Shown here one piece after another: positions 52,119-60,655 of a stretch of 64,000 nucleotides of DNA. Source of the stretch: Natronomonas marina. Lineage in GTDB: Archaea > Halobacteriota > Halobacteria > Halobacteriales > Haloarculaceae. The stretch lies in the NCBI RefSeq assembly GCF_024298905.1, contig NZ_CP101154.1, positions 930,001 to 994,000 on the forward strand. Direction: 5' to 3'. Below the pieces are notes generated by a model. It was not told the DNA's origin. It saw nothing but the letters and a program-made list of their open reading frames with translations, and did not search any database. The position numbers and the translations under genes are program-made. Each line of letters opens with the position of its first letter. The stretch's first letter is position 1.

Positions 52119-53060
52119 TTACTCGGCCTCCTCATCGTCTTCGTCCGCTTCTTCGGCTTCCGCTTCGTCGGTTTCGGCTTCCATCTCCTCGACGAGCTCC
52201 TCGGCTTCGGCCTCGACGTCCTCGTCGAGGTCCTCGGGCTCCGCTTCGTCGGCGGAGTCCGGCGGCGAGGTCGGCGACGCGCCTTCCTCGGCGTCGACGT
52301 TTTCGTCGACGATCTCCTCTTCGGCGACCTCCTCGGCCGCCTCGGTCTCCTCGTCGATGACCTCCTCGGGGTCGGCGCCGACCGATTCGGCGTCGGCCTC
52401 CTCGGGCTCTTCGAGGAGCTCCTCGACGTCGCCCTCGGGTTCCTCGACGAAGTCCTCGACCTCGACGTCCTCGTAGACCTCGAAGTCGTCCGGGAGTTCG
52501 GCGTTCGGCGGGATGATCTTCACGCGGACGCCGATGGTGCCGAGCTTCATGACCGCGGTGCCGACGCCGCTGTCGACGATTTCCTCGGCGGGCTCGCCGT
52601 TGTGCTTGACGTAGCCGCGGTTGAACTTCTCCACGCGCGAGCGGGCACCCGTCACCTTGCCGCTGAGGACGATCTCGGCGCCCAGCGCGCCGGCGTCCAT
52701 GATGCGGTCGATGGTCGTGTGACCGGCCTTCCGGAAGTACCAGCCACGCTCCAGGGCGTTGGCCAGGCGGTCGGCGACGATCTGGGCGTTCAGATCGGGC
52801 TCGTCGACCTCCTGGACGTCGATCTGCGGGTCGTCGAGGTCGAACCGCTCCTCGAGTTCCGTGGTGATCTTCCGGATGTTCTTGCCGCCCTTGCCGATGA
52901 CCATCCCGGGCTTTTCGGCCTTGAGCACGATCTGGGTGCCCATCGGGGTCTTTGCGACCTCCATGCCGCCGTAGCCGGCCCGCGAGAGTTCGTCGCTGAA
53001 GAACTCGTCTATCTGGGTCCGCTGGAGACCGTCGTGGATGAACTGGTGTTCGTCGGCCAT
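52119..53060 (-). CDS. rps3: Ribosomal protein uS3
   Basis: 313 residues. KH domain [20 protein letters not shown] binds 16S rRNA; C-terminal S3 domain [20 protein letters not shown] to [11 protein letters not shown]. The final approximately 95 residues are an Asp/Glu tail with VDxNVDAEEG-like segments, characteristic of haloarchaeal S3. One-base overlap with L22. Confidence 0.95.
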   Translation of the reverse strand: MADEHQFIHDGLQRTQIDEFFSDELSRAGYGGMEVAKTPMGTQIVLKAEKPGMVIGKGGKNIRKITTELEERFDLDDPQIDVQEVDEPDLNAQIVADRLANALERGWYFRKAGHTTIDRIMDAGALGAEIVLSGKVTGARSRVEKFNRGYVKHNGEPAEEIVDSGVGTAVMKLGTIGVRVKIIPPNAELPDDFEVYEDVEVEDFVEEPEGDVEELLEEPEEADAESVGADPEEVIDEETEAAEEVAEEEIVDENVDAEEGASPTSPPDSADEAEPEDLDEDVEAEAEELVEEMEAETDEAEAEEADEDDEEAE

Positions 53061-53521
53061 TATTCGTCGACCTCCTTCAGGACGAGTTCGACGTCGACCT
53101 GCGGGGTGTTCCAGTCGGAGGCGCGGCCGAAGGCGCGCGGCTTCTGACCGGGCGACTCGCCGACCTTGTGGGCGGCGACGTGGGCGATCTCCATCGCCTC
53201 GCCCTCGAACCCCTGGTGGTCGGCGTTGTTGACGCCGTTCTCCAGCAGGTCGAGGAAGGCCTTCGAGGCCTTCTCGGGGTAGCGACCCGCGTCCCAGCCC
53301 TCGATGTCGTTGCGGTGCCCGACGCCGGAGTTGTGCGAGCGGAACGGGACCGACTGCTCCTCGTCGATGACCGACTCGAGGTAGTCGACGGCCTCGCCGG
53401 CCGTCATGCCCTTCAGTTCGCGGGCGATCTCCTTGCTGTGCTTGTGGCTCATGTGACGCTCCCGGAGCATCGCCTTGGCGGTCTCGTCCGGGTCGGCGTC
53501 GACGCTGTAGCTGATTCCCAT
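53060..53521 (-). CDS. rpl22: Ribosomal protein uL22
   Basis: 153 residues from ATG 53521. [20 protein letters not shown] and [20 protein letters not shown] open the protein; the tunnel-lining beta hairpin is [20 protein letters not shown]. Two bases downstream of S19. Confidence 0.95.
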   Translation of the reverse strand: MGISYSVDADPDETAKAMLRERHMSHKHSKEIARELKGMTAGEAVDYLESVIDEEQSVPFRSHNSGVGHRNDIEGWDAGRYPEKASKAFLDLLENGVNNADHQGFEGEAMEIAHVAAHKVGESPGQKPRAFGRASDWNTPQVDVELVLKEVDE

Positions 53522-53523
53522 GG

Positions 53524-53946
53524 TCACTTGAGCGGTACGAACTTCGAGGAGCGGGTGGCCCCGATGCCTGCCTGGCCGTGCTCGACGGACGTCCGGGTGA
53601 GCTGGAACTCGCCGAGGTAGTGCCCGATCATCTCGGGTTCGACCTCGACGCGCTCGAAGCCCTGGCCCTCGTGGACCGCGAACGTGAGCCCGACGAACGC
53701 CGGCAGGATCGGCATGTCCCGCAGGTGCGTCCGGATCGGGTCGTTGGCCGTCTCCTCTTCGTCCGCCTCGCGAGCCGCCTCGAGGAGCTTCTCCTGCTCC
53801 GTCGAGAGGCCCCGCTTGATGGTTCGCCGCTGTCGTGCGGGAAGCAGTTCCGCGACCTCGTCGAGCGCCATCTCCTGCAGCTCGTCGAGCGTGTGGCCAC
53901 GGTAGGTGAACTCGCCCTCGTGACCGATCTGGTACTCCGAACTCAT
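53524..53946 (-). CDS. rps19: Ribosomal protein uS19
   Basis: 140 residues from ATG 53946. [20 protein letters not shown] is the archaeal N-terminus; [20 protein letters not shown] then [18 protein letters not shown] the conserved S19 C-terminus. Four-base overlap with L2. Confidence 0.95.
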   Translation of the reverse strand: MSSEYQIGHEGEFTYRGHTLDELQEMALDEVAELLPARQRRTIKRGLSTEQEKLLEAAREADEEETANDPIRTHLRDMPILPAFVGLTFAVHEGQGFERVEVEPEMIGHYLGEFQLTRTSVEHGQAGIGATRSSKFVPLK

Positions 53947-54674
53947 TCCTGACCTCCTTTCCCGCCGCGCCCGGTCCGCTTGGAGGCGATGTCGCCCACC
54001 TTGCGGCCCGGCGGCGCGTCGCGGGAGATACTCTTGGGTTTGCCGGGGTGCTGGCGGCCGCCGCCACCGAACGGGTGGTCGACGGCGTTCATCGCAACCC
54101 CGCGAACGCGCGGGTACTTCGAGCCCCGCGCCTTCATCTTGTGATGCTTGTTGCCGGCCTTGACGAACGGCTTCTCCGTCCGTCCGCCGCCGGCGACGAC
54201 GCCGATGGTGGCGCGACACTCCGGCGAGAGCCGGCGCATCTCGCCGCTCGGCAACTGCACGACCGCGGCGTTGCGGTCGTGGGTGAGAAGCGTCGCGGAC
54301 ACGCCGGAGGCGCGCGCGAACTTCCCACCGTCGCCGGGCTGGCGCTCGACGTTACACACCGGGACGCCCTCCGGGATCTCCGCCAGGGGCATCGTGTTCC
54401 CCGGCGCGATCTCCGCGGAGACGCCGACCTGAATCTCGTCGCCGACCGTCACGCCCTCGGGGGCGAGCACGAGTCGCCGGTCGCCGTCGTCGAACTGGAC
54501 GTCCGCCAGCGGCGCCGAGCGAGCGGGGTCGTGCTCGATGTCGACGATCTCGCCGCTGACGACGTCCTCGTCCTCGACGTTGCGGTGCGATAGCTCCGCC
54601 TTGTAGCGGTGCGACGGCGCCCGGAACGTCGAGGTGCCGCGTCCGCGTCGTTGACCGAGGATTCTGCGTCCCAT
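53943..54674 (-). CDS. rpl2: Ribosomal protein uL2
   Basis: 243 residues. Peptidyl-transferase-centre protein: [22 protein letters not shown] and SH3-like domains, and the signature [20 protein letters not shown] with the conserved His. Two bases after L23. Confidence 0.96.
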   Translation of the reverse strand: MGRRILGQRRGRGTSTFRAPSHRYKAELSHRNVEDEDVVSGEIVDIEHDPARSAPLADVQFDDGDRRLVLAPEGVTVGDEIQVGVSAEIAPGNTMPLAEIPEGVPVCNVERQPGDGGKFARASGVSATLLTHDRNAAVVQLPSGEMRRLSPECRATIGVVAGGGRTEKPFVKAGNKHHKMKARGSKYPRVRGVAMNAVDHPFGGGGRQHPGKPKSISRDAPPGRKVGDIASKRTGRGGKGGQE

Positions 54675-54676
54675 TC

Positions 54677-54925
54677 TCAGAACACCCCGATCCTGGATGC
54701 GACTTCCTGGGCGTCGTCGTCCTCCGAGAGGAGGACGGTCGCCTTCTTGTCGCCGTTCATCGTGTTCTGCGTGTTGACCGAGGCGACGACGACGTCGAAC
54801 TGCGTCTCGATCGCGTCGGCGATCTCGGGCTTCGTCGCGCCGCTGTCACAGACGAACTGCAACTTGTTCTCGAAGTCCATCTCGTTCATCGCCTTCTCGG
54901 TGACGAGGGGATGCTTCAGCGTCAT
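54677..54925 (-). CDS. rpl23: Ribosomal protein uL23
   Basis: 82 residues from ATG 54925. TLKHPLVTEKAMNEMDFENK and the C-terminal NTMNGDKKATVLLSED are diagnostic; forms the exit-tunnel docking site for SRP. Four-base overlap with L4. Confidence 0.95.
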   Translation of the reverse strand: MTLKHPLVTEKAMNEMDFENKLQFVCDSGATKPEIADAIETQFDVVVASVNTQNTMNGDKKATVLLSEDDDAQEVASRIGVF

Positions 54926-55668
54926 CGATCGGCCACCTCCTCGATTGCGGACTCGGTCCACACCGTGAGTCGGCCGGGCTGGGTGCCCGGCGCCAGGTCC
55001 TCGGCGTTGACCTCCGCCGCGGTCGCCACGTCGGCGCCCGCGAGGTTCCGCGCCGCGAGCGAGGGCTCCTCGCTCGTGACGACCAGCACCGACGTCGGCT
55101 CGTCGTACTTCCGTCCGCGGGTCGTCCCGCGGCCGGACCGGACCGACTTGCCCGCCTCGGCGCGCTCGACGTCCGCGTGGACGCCCAGCGATTCGAGGAC
55201 GTCGACCGCTTCCTGGGTCTTCTTCAGTTCCTCGAACTCGTCGTCGACGACCAGCGGGAACTCGACATCGTCGTCGAAGGCGTGGCCGCGCTCCGCGACA
55301 GTGTCGCCGTCCGCCGTCGCCGCGATGGCGCTGCGAACGGCGAGCTTCCGCTCCTTGTCGTTGATCTCGAGTCCGCGGTCCTCCTCGACCTTCGGCGGGT
55401 GGGCCGCACGGCCGGAGACGGCCTGCGGTACCTCGCGGGCACGCCCGTTCTGTCGGGGGACGTGCGCCATCCCACGGCCGCTGCCCTGGGACTCCGCCGG
55501 GGTCCGAAGCCCCGCGTACTCGTCTGTACCGGCGTCCTGCGTTCGGTTGGCCTGGGCGGCGAGCACCGCGCGCTTGACGAGGTCGGGCCGGTGGGTCGTC
55601 TCGAAGACGTCCGGTAGCTCGACCTCGCCCGCGTCGTCGCCGTCCAGGTCGCGTACTGTTGCTTTCAT
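54922..55668 (-). CDS. rpl4: Ribosomal protein uL4
   Basis: 248 residues. The tunnel loop region GRGMAHVPRQNGRAREVPQA and the core TSVLVVTSEEPSLAARNLAG are conserved archaeal L4 segments. Three bases after L3. Confidence 0.95.
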   Translation of the reverse strand: MKATVRDLDGDDAGEVELPDVFETTHRPDLVKRAVLAAQANRTQDAGTDEYAGLRTPAESQGSGRGMAHVPRQNGRAREVPQAVSGRAAHPPKVEEDRGLEINDKERKLAVRSAIAATADGDTVAERGHAFDDDVEFPLVVDDEFEELKKTQEAVDVLESLGVHADVERAEAGKSVRSGRGTTRGRKYDEPTSVLVVTSEEPSLAARNLAGADVATAAEVNAEDLAPGTQPGRLTVWTESAIEEVADR

Positions 55669-55671
55669 GTG

Positions 55672-56682
55672 TTATCCCTGATTCGAGGCCGTGGAGACGT
55701 ACCGCACCTCGGGGTCGAGGCGCGGCTGGTCTGCGGGTCGGACCGCCGGGCGGAAGCGCACGAGGCGCTTGTCCGGTCCCGGCACCGAGCCCTTCACCAA
55801 GGCGTAGTCCCCGTCGACCTCGCCGTAGTTGACGAAGCCACCGTCGGGGGTGACGTCGTCGTCGCCGAGGTCCACGAGGCGCTTGTTCAGCTCCGTGCGC
55901 TGGTGGTATCCCGTCTGTCCCTGCTGGGGGACGGTCGACCGCACGCGCGAGGGGTTCCAGGGGCCGAGGTTGCCGATGCGTCGGCGCCAGCCCTGTCGGG
56001 CGTGTTTGCCCTTCCGCTTCTGGACGCCCCATCGCTTGACGGGACCCTGCGTGCCCTTGCCCTTCGTGACGCCCGCGACGTCGGCGTACTCGCCGGCGCG
56101 GAACACGTCCGTCACGGAGTGTTCCCCGCCCTCCTCGAGGAGGTCGACTGCGAAGTCGACGCGCTCTGCGAGCGAGCCGCCGCCGACGCGCGTCTCCATC
56201 ACGTCGGGACGCTTCTTCGGGACGCTGGAAAGCCCGCGCGGGACGGTGTGGGTGATGACCCGCACGTCCGCGAGGGCGCCCGCCTCGAGCGCCTCGCGAA
56301 TCTGGCCTTCCGCGTCGTCGTTCTGTACGTCTGGGACGGACAGCGCCCGCTCTAAGTCCTCGTGGACGTCGGCGGCCCACGACTCCGTGAGGGGGCGCTT
56401 TCCGTACGGCGTGTCTTCGTAGGCTCGGACGGCGACAGCCCGCATCGGCGGCGTCTCGACGACGGTCACCGGGACGGTCTCCTCCTGGCCCTCTCGGGGG
56501 GAGTTGGGCTCGTCGTTGATAGCGACGACGTGGCTCATACCGGCCTTGTATCCGGCGAAGCCCTGGAGCCCGGGCTGTCCCTCGTCGTCCGGCCAGGAGT
56601 TGAATCGCGGTACCTCGCTGGCCGCACGGCTACGGGGGCTGAAGCCCATCGAGCCTTTGCGTGGTCTGCTTGGTTGTGGCAT
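55672..56682 (-). CDS. rpl3: Ribosomal protein uL3
   Basis: 336 residues, archaeal/eukaryal long form. Opens PQPSRPRKGSMGFSPRSRAA and contains GYKAGMSHVVAINDEPNSPR and the W-finger/catalytic-centre segment KRWGVQKRKGKHARQGWRRR. Five bases downstream of the SPOUT methyltransferase. Confidence 0.96.
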   Translation of the reverse strand: MPQPSRPRKGSMGFSPRSRAASEVPRFNSWPDDEGQPGLQGFAGYKAGMSHVVAINDEPNSPREGQEETVPVTVVETPPMRAVAVRAYEDTPYGKRPLTESWAADVHEDLERALSVPDVQNDDAEGQIREALEAGALADVRVITHTVPRGLSSVPKKRPDVMETRVGGGSLAERVDFAVDLLEEGGEHSVTDVFRAGEYADVAGVTKGKGTQGPVKRWGVQKRKGKHARQGWRRRIGNLGPWNPSRVRSTVPQQGQTGYHQRTELNKRLVDLGDDDVTPDGGFVNYGEVDGDYALVKGSVPGPDKRLVRFRPAVRPADQPRLDPEVRYVSTASNQG

Positions 56683-56687
56683 TTATC

Positions 56688-57518
56688 TCACTCCAGTGTG
56701 AGGGGCGCGAGGGTGGCGAACATCGCCTCCTCCGTTCGCACGACCTCGCTACCCTGGTTCGGAACCGTATTGAGCCAAAGGTCGAACCGCGCTGGCGGTT
56801 CGTCGTCGTTCGGCGTCTCCTCGCCCGGCTGGCAGTCGAGTATCTCCGGCAGCCCCCGCTCGGGGGCGCCGAAGACAACCGTCATGCCCTGCTCGGCCCG
56901 CCGTTCGGTCAGCGGGCCGAGCCGATCGACCGACAGCGCCTCACCGTGGCGGGACGCGGCGATCCGCACGCCGGCGTCCGCTCGGGTGAGTGCCTCGGTG
57001 ATGGTCGCACGCTCGACGGCGAACCCCGGTGGGGGCTCGTCGACGATTTTCGCGCGAACCGGCCGTCGCGAAGAGACCCTGATGGTGACGCGCTCTCCCT
57101 CCGCGTACTCCCCGTCGGAGGGGAGGGAGATCGGGTGTTGCAGTCCGCAATTGACCCGGACGCGCCCGTCAGGTCCGACCTCGGTCACGATTCCCTGTCT
57201 TAACGACCCCGAACCGTCCGATCCGGAGCCGGTCTGCGAAGCGACGTGGAGCGGCGGCAAGACACCGGCGTACTCCAGTTCGTCCCGCCTGCCCCACGCC
57301 TCCTTTCGGAGGTATGGGGGCGTGGCGGCGTACTCGAGCACCGTGCCGACGAACCCGTCGCCGAACCGACCCTCGCTTCCCCGGTCGGGGAAGACGACGA
57401 GTCGGTCCGCCCGGAAGACGACCGCCGCGCGTGCGACGTAACCGAGTTTGCGAGTCGCCTCGCGCTTGTCCTCGGCTTCCCGGGTCAGAGACGACGGCAC
57501 GAGTACGCTGAGTGTCAT
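56688..57518 (-). CDS. SPOUT-class RNA methyltransferase (COG2106 family), first gene of the ribosomal operon
   Basis: 276 residues from ATG 57518. MTLSVLVPSSLTREAEDKRE opens the trefoil-knot SPOUT domain; an OB-like insertion lies at about 95-170, and the SAM-binding knot is visible near the C-terminus (MTVVFGAPERGLPEIL ... FDLWLNTVPNQGSEVVRTEE). This family, proposed to methylate rRNA uridine at N3, commonly precedes L3 in archaea. A TATA-like element (CTTTTAAGG at 57573-57581, minus strand) lies about 58 bases upstream. Confidence 0.85.
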   Translation of the reverse strand: MTLSVLVPSSLTREAEDKREATRKLGYVARAAVVFRADRLVVFPDRGSEGRFGDGFVGTVLEYAATPPYLRKEAWGRRDELEYAGVLPPLHVASQTGSGSDGSGSLRQGIVTEVGPDGRVRVNCGLQHPISLPSDGEYAEGERVTIRVSSRRPVRAKIVDEPPPGFAVERATITEALTRADAGVRIAASRHGEALSVDRLGPLTERRAEQGMTVVFGAPERGLPEILDCQPGEETPNDDEPPARFDLWLNTVPNQGSEVVRTEEAMFATLAPLTLE

Positions 57519-57572
57519 GCCGTAACGCTTCCGTGTCCCTTCACTAGACTGTACCGGTCGTACCGAACCCAA

Positions 57573-57581
57573 CCTTAAAAG
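57573..57581 (-). promoter_or_regulatory. TATA-like promoter of the SPOUT-L3-...-secY operon
   Basis: Minus-strand CTTTTAAGG about 58 bases before the first start codon, implying a leader of about 30 bases. It is the only clear promoter for the 14.5-kb tightly packed block, though internal promoters are possible. Confidence 0.5.
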
Positions 57582-57678
57582 CAACGCGGTATGCGGCGGT
57601 CGTGCGGCCCGTTGACAGGCGTCCGCGACGGGAGCCGTTCCCACGGACCGAACCCCGTCCCGGCGGCGGTTCCGCAAG

Positions 57679-57688
57679 CCTTTTATCC
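57679..57688 (+). promoter_or_regulatory. TATA box of tRNA-Gly
   Basis: CCTTTTATCC centred about 34 bases before the mature 5' end at 57718. Confidence 0.55.
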
Positions 57689-57717
57689 GTCTCCCCGGTA
57701 CCTCGGAGTGCGAAGGC

Positions 57718-57788
57718 GCGTCGGTAGTGTAGTGGTATCACGTGACCTTGCCATGGTCACAACCCGGGTTCAAATCCCGGCCGACGCA
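57718..57788 (+). tRNA. tRNA-Gly (anticodon GCC)
   Basis: 71-nt cloverleaf: acceptor GCGTCGG with CCGACGC, discriminator A, no encoded CCA. D arm GTGTAGTGGTATCAC, anticodon arm GTGACCTTGCCATGGTCAC (GCC), T arm CCGGG-TTCAAAT-CCCGG. No intron. Its 3' 22 bases are repeated downstream. Confidence 0.96.
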
Positions 57789-57807
57789 TTTCTGTGGCGA
57801 CCTACCC

Positions 57808-57843
57808 GCGAACAGCGCCGAGCGTCAGCGAGGCGCTGTTCGC
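57808..57843. repeat. Perfect 12-bp hairpin after tRNA-Gly
   Basis: Arms GCGAACAGCGCC (57808-57819) and GGCGCTGTTCGC (57832-57843), loop of 12 bases. It lies 20 bases past the tRNA 3' end. It could be a terminator-like or processing structure or part of an integrated element; no T-run follows. Confidence 0.6.
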
Positions 57844-57869
57844 TCCAACGGGAGCCACGAAATCGTAAC

Positions 57870-57949
57870 CCGGATTTGAACCCTGGAAGACGCAGCGCCG
57901 ACCGAAGGGAGGCGACCGTCTTCCTCCGGTTCAAATCCCGGCCGACGCA
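57870..57949 (+). repeat. Duplicated tRNA-Gly 3'-end sequences (attachment-site remnants)
   Basis: 57928-57949 repeats the tRNA 3' terminus (57767-57788) exactly over 22 bases, including the T-loop and acceptor strand. A decayed third copy (AACCCGGATTTGAACCCTGG) lies at about 57869-57888. Integrative elements use tRNA 3' ends as attachment sites and leave such copies. No integrase gene is adjacent. Confidence 0.75.
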
Positions 57950-58069
57950 CTCCCTGCGGTCGTGCGTCGCCCGACCTCTCGTTCGCTGTCTCACGGCTAC
58001 CTCCGGTCACCGTTCGACGTTCCGAGACGCTTCCTTCGGTCGCGTCTCGCTCCGCTCACCTCCGATAAC

Positions 58070-58195
58070 ATGCGTGCCTCCACGCTCGCCATCGCGGTCG
58101 GTGTCGGACTGTTCGTACTGCCGATCCCCGGGACGTTCGTCACGGGTGGTTCGGTGATTCTCGCGGGCGTACTCGCGCGGTACTTCGGGTCGTAG
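58070..58195 (+). CDS. 41-residue membrane peptide
   Basis: MRASTLAIAVGVGLFVLPIP then GTFVTGGSVILAGVLARYFG with a final S. Two hydrophobic halves around a Pro-Gly turn, as in hairpin-like small membrane proteins. Widespread small haloarchaeal membrane peptides of this type exist. Start ATG 58070; convergent with the hydrolase one base after its stop. Confidence 0.6.
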   Translation: MRASTLAIAVGVGLFVLPIPGTFVTGGSVILAGVLARYFGS

Positions 58196-58196
58196 G

Positions 58197-59120
58197 TCAC
58201 TCCGTCAGGTACTCGACGATCTCTTCGCCCACCACGTCGGGGCGTTCCTGGTGCATGAAGTGGCCGGCCTCGCGGACGCGGACGACGCGGCAGTCCTCGA
58301 TCACTTCGTCGGCGTGCTCGAACAGTTCGGGACCGATACAGCCGTCCCGCTCGCCGGCGACGACGAGCGTCGGCGTCCGAACCGGCGCCACGTCGTCGAT
58401 CGAGTGTGGGTCGAGACGGAGGAACGAGCCGACGAGAGCCTCGATCTGCGGGCGAATCGTGTCGCGGTAGTACTGGAGGGCGTGGTCGGCGGTGTCGCCG
58501 GATCGGAAGGTGTCCTTGACCGCCTCGATTCGTTCCGGTGGGTAGTTCCAGCCGGGGCTCCACATCCCCCAGAGGAACTCCACGAGCGCGAAGTCCCGCC
58601 ACCGCAGCGCGCGCTCGGGGGTGTCGGGTAACTGGAAGAACCACATGTACCAGCTCCGGAGCGCCTGGCGGGGATGCTCCAGAAGGAGGGCCTCGAAGCC
58701 CGGCGGGACGGCCATGGTGACCATCCGCTCGAAGACCCCGGGGTCGGCCCGGTCGGCAGCATAGGCGGCGACGGCGCCCCAGTCGTGGCCCACCAGAACG
58801 GGGTCGCCGGAAACGTCGAGTTTCTCGGGCAGCGTCTCGGCGAGCGCGACGGCGTCGGCACCGAGCGCCGTCGCGGAGTAGTCGCCGTCGGGAGCCGGGT
58901 CGGTCGGCGCGTAGCCGCGCATGTACGGCGCGACGGCGGTGAAGCCGGCGTCGGCCAGCCGCTCCAGTATCGGGGCCATCGAGCCGGCGTCGTCGGGGAA
59001 GCCGTGCAGACACAGCGCCAGTCGGTCGCCGTCGCCCGCGCGGAGACACTCGAACTCGATGCCGTTGGCCTCGACGGTGAGGCGGTCCTCGCTGCCGGAC
59101 TCCTCGGAGTCGGCGGTCAT
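58197..59120 (-). CDS. Alpha/beta hydrolase, epoxide hydrolase/haloalkane dehalogenase type
   Basis: 307 residues. Oxyanion-hole motif LCLHGFPDDAG near 36-46, nucleophile elbow GHDWGA with Asp as nucleophile (about residue 114), and terminal His in AGHFMHQERPD. An Asp nucleophile with a Trp after it favours epoxide hydrolase-like chemistry over a serine esterase. The lid region 150-215 is Trp/Phe-rich. Substrate unknown. Confidence 0.85.
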   Translation of the reverse strand: MTADSEESGSEDRLTVEANGIEFECLRAGDGDRLALCLHGFPDDAGSMAPILERLADAGFTAVAPYMRGYAPTDPAPDGDYSATALGADAVALAETLPEKLDVSGDPVLVGHDWGAVAAYAADRADPGVFERMVTMAVPPGFEALLLEHPRQALRSWYMWFFQLPDTPERALRWRDFALVEFLWGMWSPGWNYPPERIEAVKDTFRSGDTADHALQYYRDTIRPQIEALVGSFLRLDPHSIDDVAPVRTPTLVVAGERDGCIGPELFEHADEVIEDCRVVRVREAGHFMHQERPDVVGEEIVEYLTE

Positions 59121-59158
59121 ACCCGGGGAGTCACGTCCCTGGTTTAAATTGACTTCCT

Positions 59159-60584
59159 CCCACGGCTGAAGCCGTGGGATTCCCGCATTGGGATATTAAG
59201 CTTTGCAGGCGACTTGTTCTTGTGGGCGTACTCTGCCCGTGGATTTGTCGAACAAGCGCACTGCTGGCTGAGCCAAACAGCCGTTACTCCTATCCTGTGA
59301 AGGATTCGGAGTTACCGTCGCTCGCATGTTCTCCGCCGCGTTCAAATCGCTATTGGCGACCAGTTCGCAGTTCTCGCAGACGTACAACCCACGCTCAACA
59401 CGATTCGAGGTGGCTTCAGTGCCGCACTCACAGCACGTTTTCGACGTTTTCACCCCTGCTTCGTCAACACGCTCCACGTCGATGCCACGTTCTTCCGCCT
59501 TGTACTCAATGTGACTGAGGAGCGTCTCGAACGCCCAGTCGTGCAGGCGTTTGTTCCCGTGCCGCCCCCAGTCTTCATCGTCACGGATGTTCTTCGGATG
59601 GCCGACAGCGATTGTCTCTACGCCACGGTCGGCACACTGCTGCACGATGTCTTTGGAGAGGGCGTGCAGGAAGTGGTTTTGTCGGCGTGCTTTCTTCCGC
59701 CGCGCCCACGCTGCGTGGTTGCTCGGCCCGTTTTCACCTTCCGTGCCGTATTCTTCGTGGCGGAAGTAGTGGGCGTCCTCTTTCAGGGCGTTACCCGGAT
59801 ACAGCAGTGTCTCGTCACCGACAGAGACAGCTGCCGTATTGCAGATACCGAGGTCAACTCCTGCCGTGTTCTCACCGGTAGCATCGGCTGTCTCAACTCG
59901 CATCTTGCAGACGAAGTGGAGGTCCCACTGCTCGCCAGTCCAGACAGCCCGCACCGTCTGGACGTTTTCAACAGCGTCGAGTGTCTGCTCGGCTGTCTGG
60001 AGCGTGTATTCACAGAGGATGTAGTCAGCGGCGTACCGCGACTTTTTGTGGTTCGTTCCTTTCGAGAGCCGGACACGGTTGTACTGGGTGTCGAGTTTGA
60101 AGCCCTGATTTTTCCACGTCACCGTCGAGCGTGGGTGGTCGTCGCCGTGTTTGCGGTAGCCGGGCGGGTTCGCGTCCGGGTCGTCCTGTTCGTACCACGA
60201 GACGAACGCCTCACCGAGTTCCTGAAGAACTCGCTGACTAGATTGGCTGTGCAAGTCTGCATACCGTTCGTGTGTTTTGAGGTACGAACAGAGGTCGTCG
60301 GTGTCTGGAATGTGGCCGATAGCGTCCCAGACGCGCTGGATTGTCCACCGGCCGACGTTCCACAGTTTACTGGCGGCAAAGCCATGCGAATCGAGGTCAT
60401 CACTGACTTGCGAGTGGTTGTGGATACTCGCTTTGAGTGTCCGAGTGACGACCCGATTCACCATATGTAAGCATAGTATCTTTACTTACATAAAGGTTGG
60501 TGTCAGCGTGGAATATCCAGCCGAGCGTGCGAGCGTGGGTTGTCTCCCATCGTGTCGGCTTCATCCCACGGCTGAAGCCGTGGG
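59159..60584 (-). mobile_element. IS1341-type (IS200/IS605 group) element with tnpB only
   Basis: The tnpB gene at 59196-60464 lacks a tnpA partner. A perfect 20-base palindrome, CCCACGGCTGAAGCCGTGGG, sits just past its 3' end (59159-59178) and is the typical right-end hairpin of these elements, overlapping the expected guide-RNA scaffold. The same palindrome recurs at 60565-60584 beyond the 5' end. An 8-bp inverted repeat (TATGTAAG/CTTACATA, 60464-60492) lies at the start codon. Exact ends are uncertain. Confidence 0.8.
59196..60464 (-). CDS. tnpB: TnpB RNA-guided nuclease-like protein
   Basis: 422 residues. RuvC-I AGVDLGICNTAAVSV with Asp204, RuvC-III SDLNAAENMRATVT with Asp373, and a zinc ribbon between (KTCCECGTEA and YVCENCELV). 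The RuvC-II position reads ETIAVGHPKNIRDDEDWG: the usual Glu of a [VI][VI]xEDL motif is absent, though acidic residues follow in RDDED and an alternative Glu may serve. No frameshift. Acts with a guide RNA read from the element's 3' end. Confidence 0.9.
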   Translation of the reverse strand: MVNRVVTRTLKASIHNHSQVSDDLDSHGFAASKLWNVGRWTIQRVWDAIGHIPDTDDLCSYLKTHERYADLHSQSSQRVLQELGEAFVSWYEQDDPDANPPGYRKHGDDHPRSTVTWKNQGFKLDTQYNRVRLSKGTNHKKSRYAADYILCEYTLQTAEQTLDAVENVQTVRAVWTGEQWDLHFVCKMRVETADATGENTAGVDLGICNTAAVSVGDETLLYPGNALKEDAHYFRHEEYGTEGENGPSNHAAWARRKKARRQNHFLHALSKDIVQQCADRGVETIAVGHPKNIRDDEDWGRHGNKRLHDWAFETLLSHIEYKAEERGIDVERVDEAGVKTSKTCCECGTEATSNRVERGLYVCENCELVANSDLNAAENMRATVTPNPSQDRSNGCLAQPAVRLFDKSTGRVRPQEQVACKA

Positions 60585-60610
60585 CTTTCGCCTTGAAATT
60601 CTGTAATCGC
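60557..60610 (-). mobile_element. Solo right-end remnant of an IS1341-type element
   Basis: The minus strand reads GAATTTCAAGGCGAAAGCCC immediately followed by the palindrome CACGGCTTCAGCCGTGGG and GATGAAG, which looks like a right end of a haloarchaeal tnpB element rather than a left end. It lies upstream of the living tnpB with no gene of its own, so it probably remains from a second, lost copy. Confidence 0.5.
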
Positions 60611-60655
60611 GGCGGGGCAGCGACCCTTATCCGTCGCCCGGCCGAACGTCGGGTC

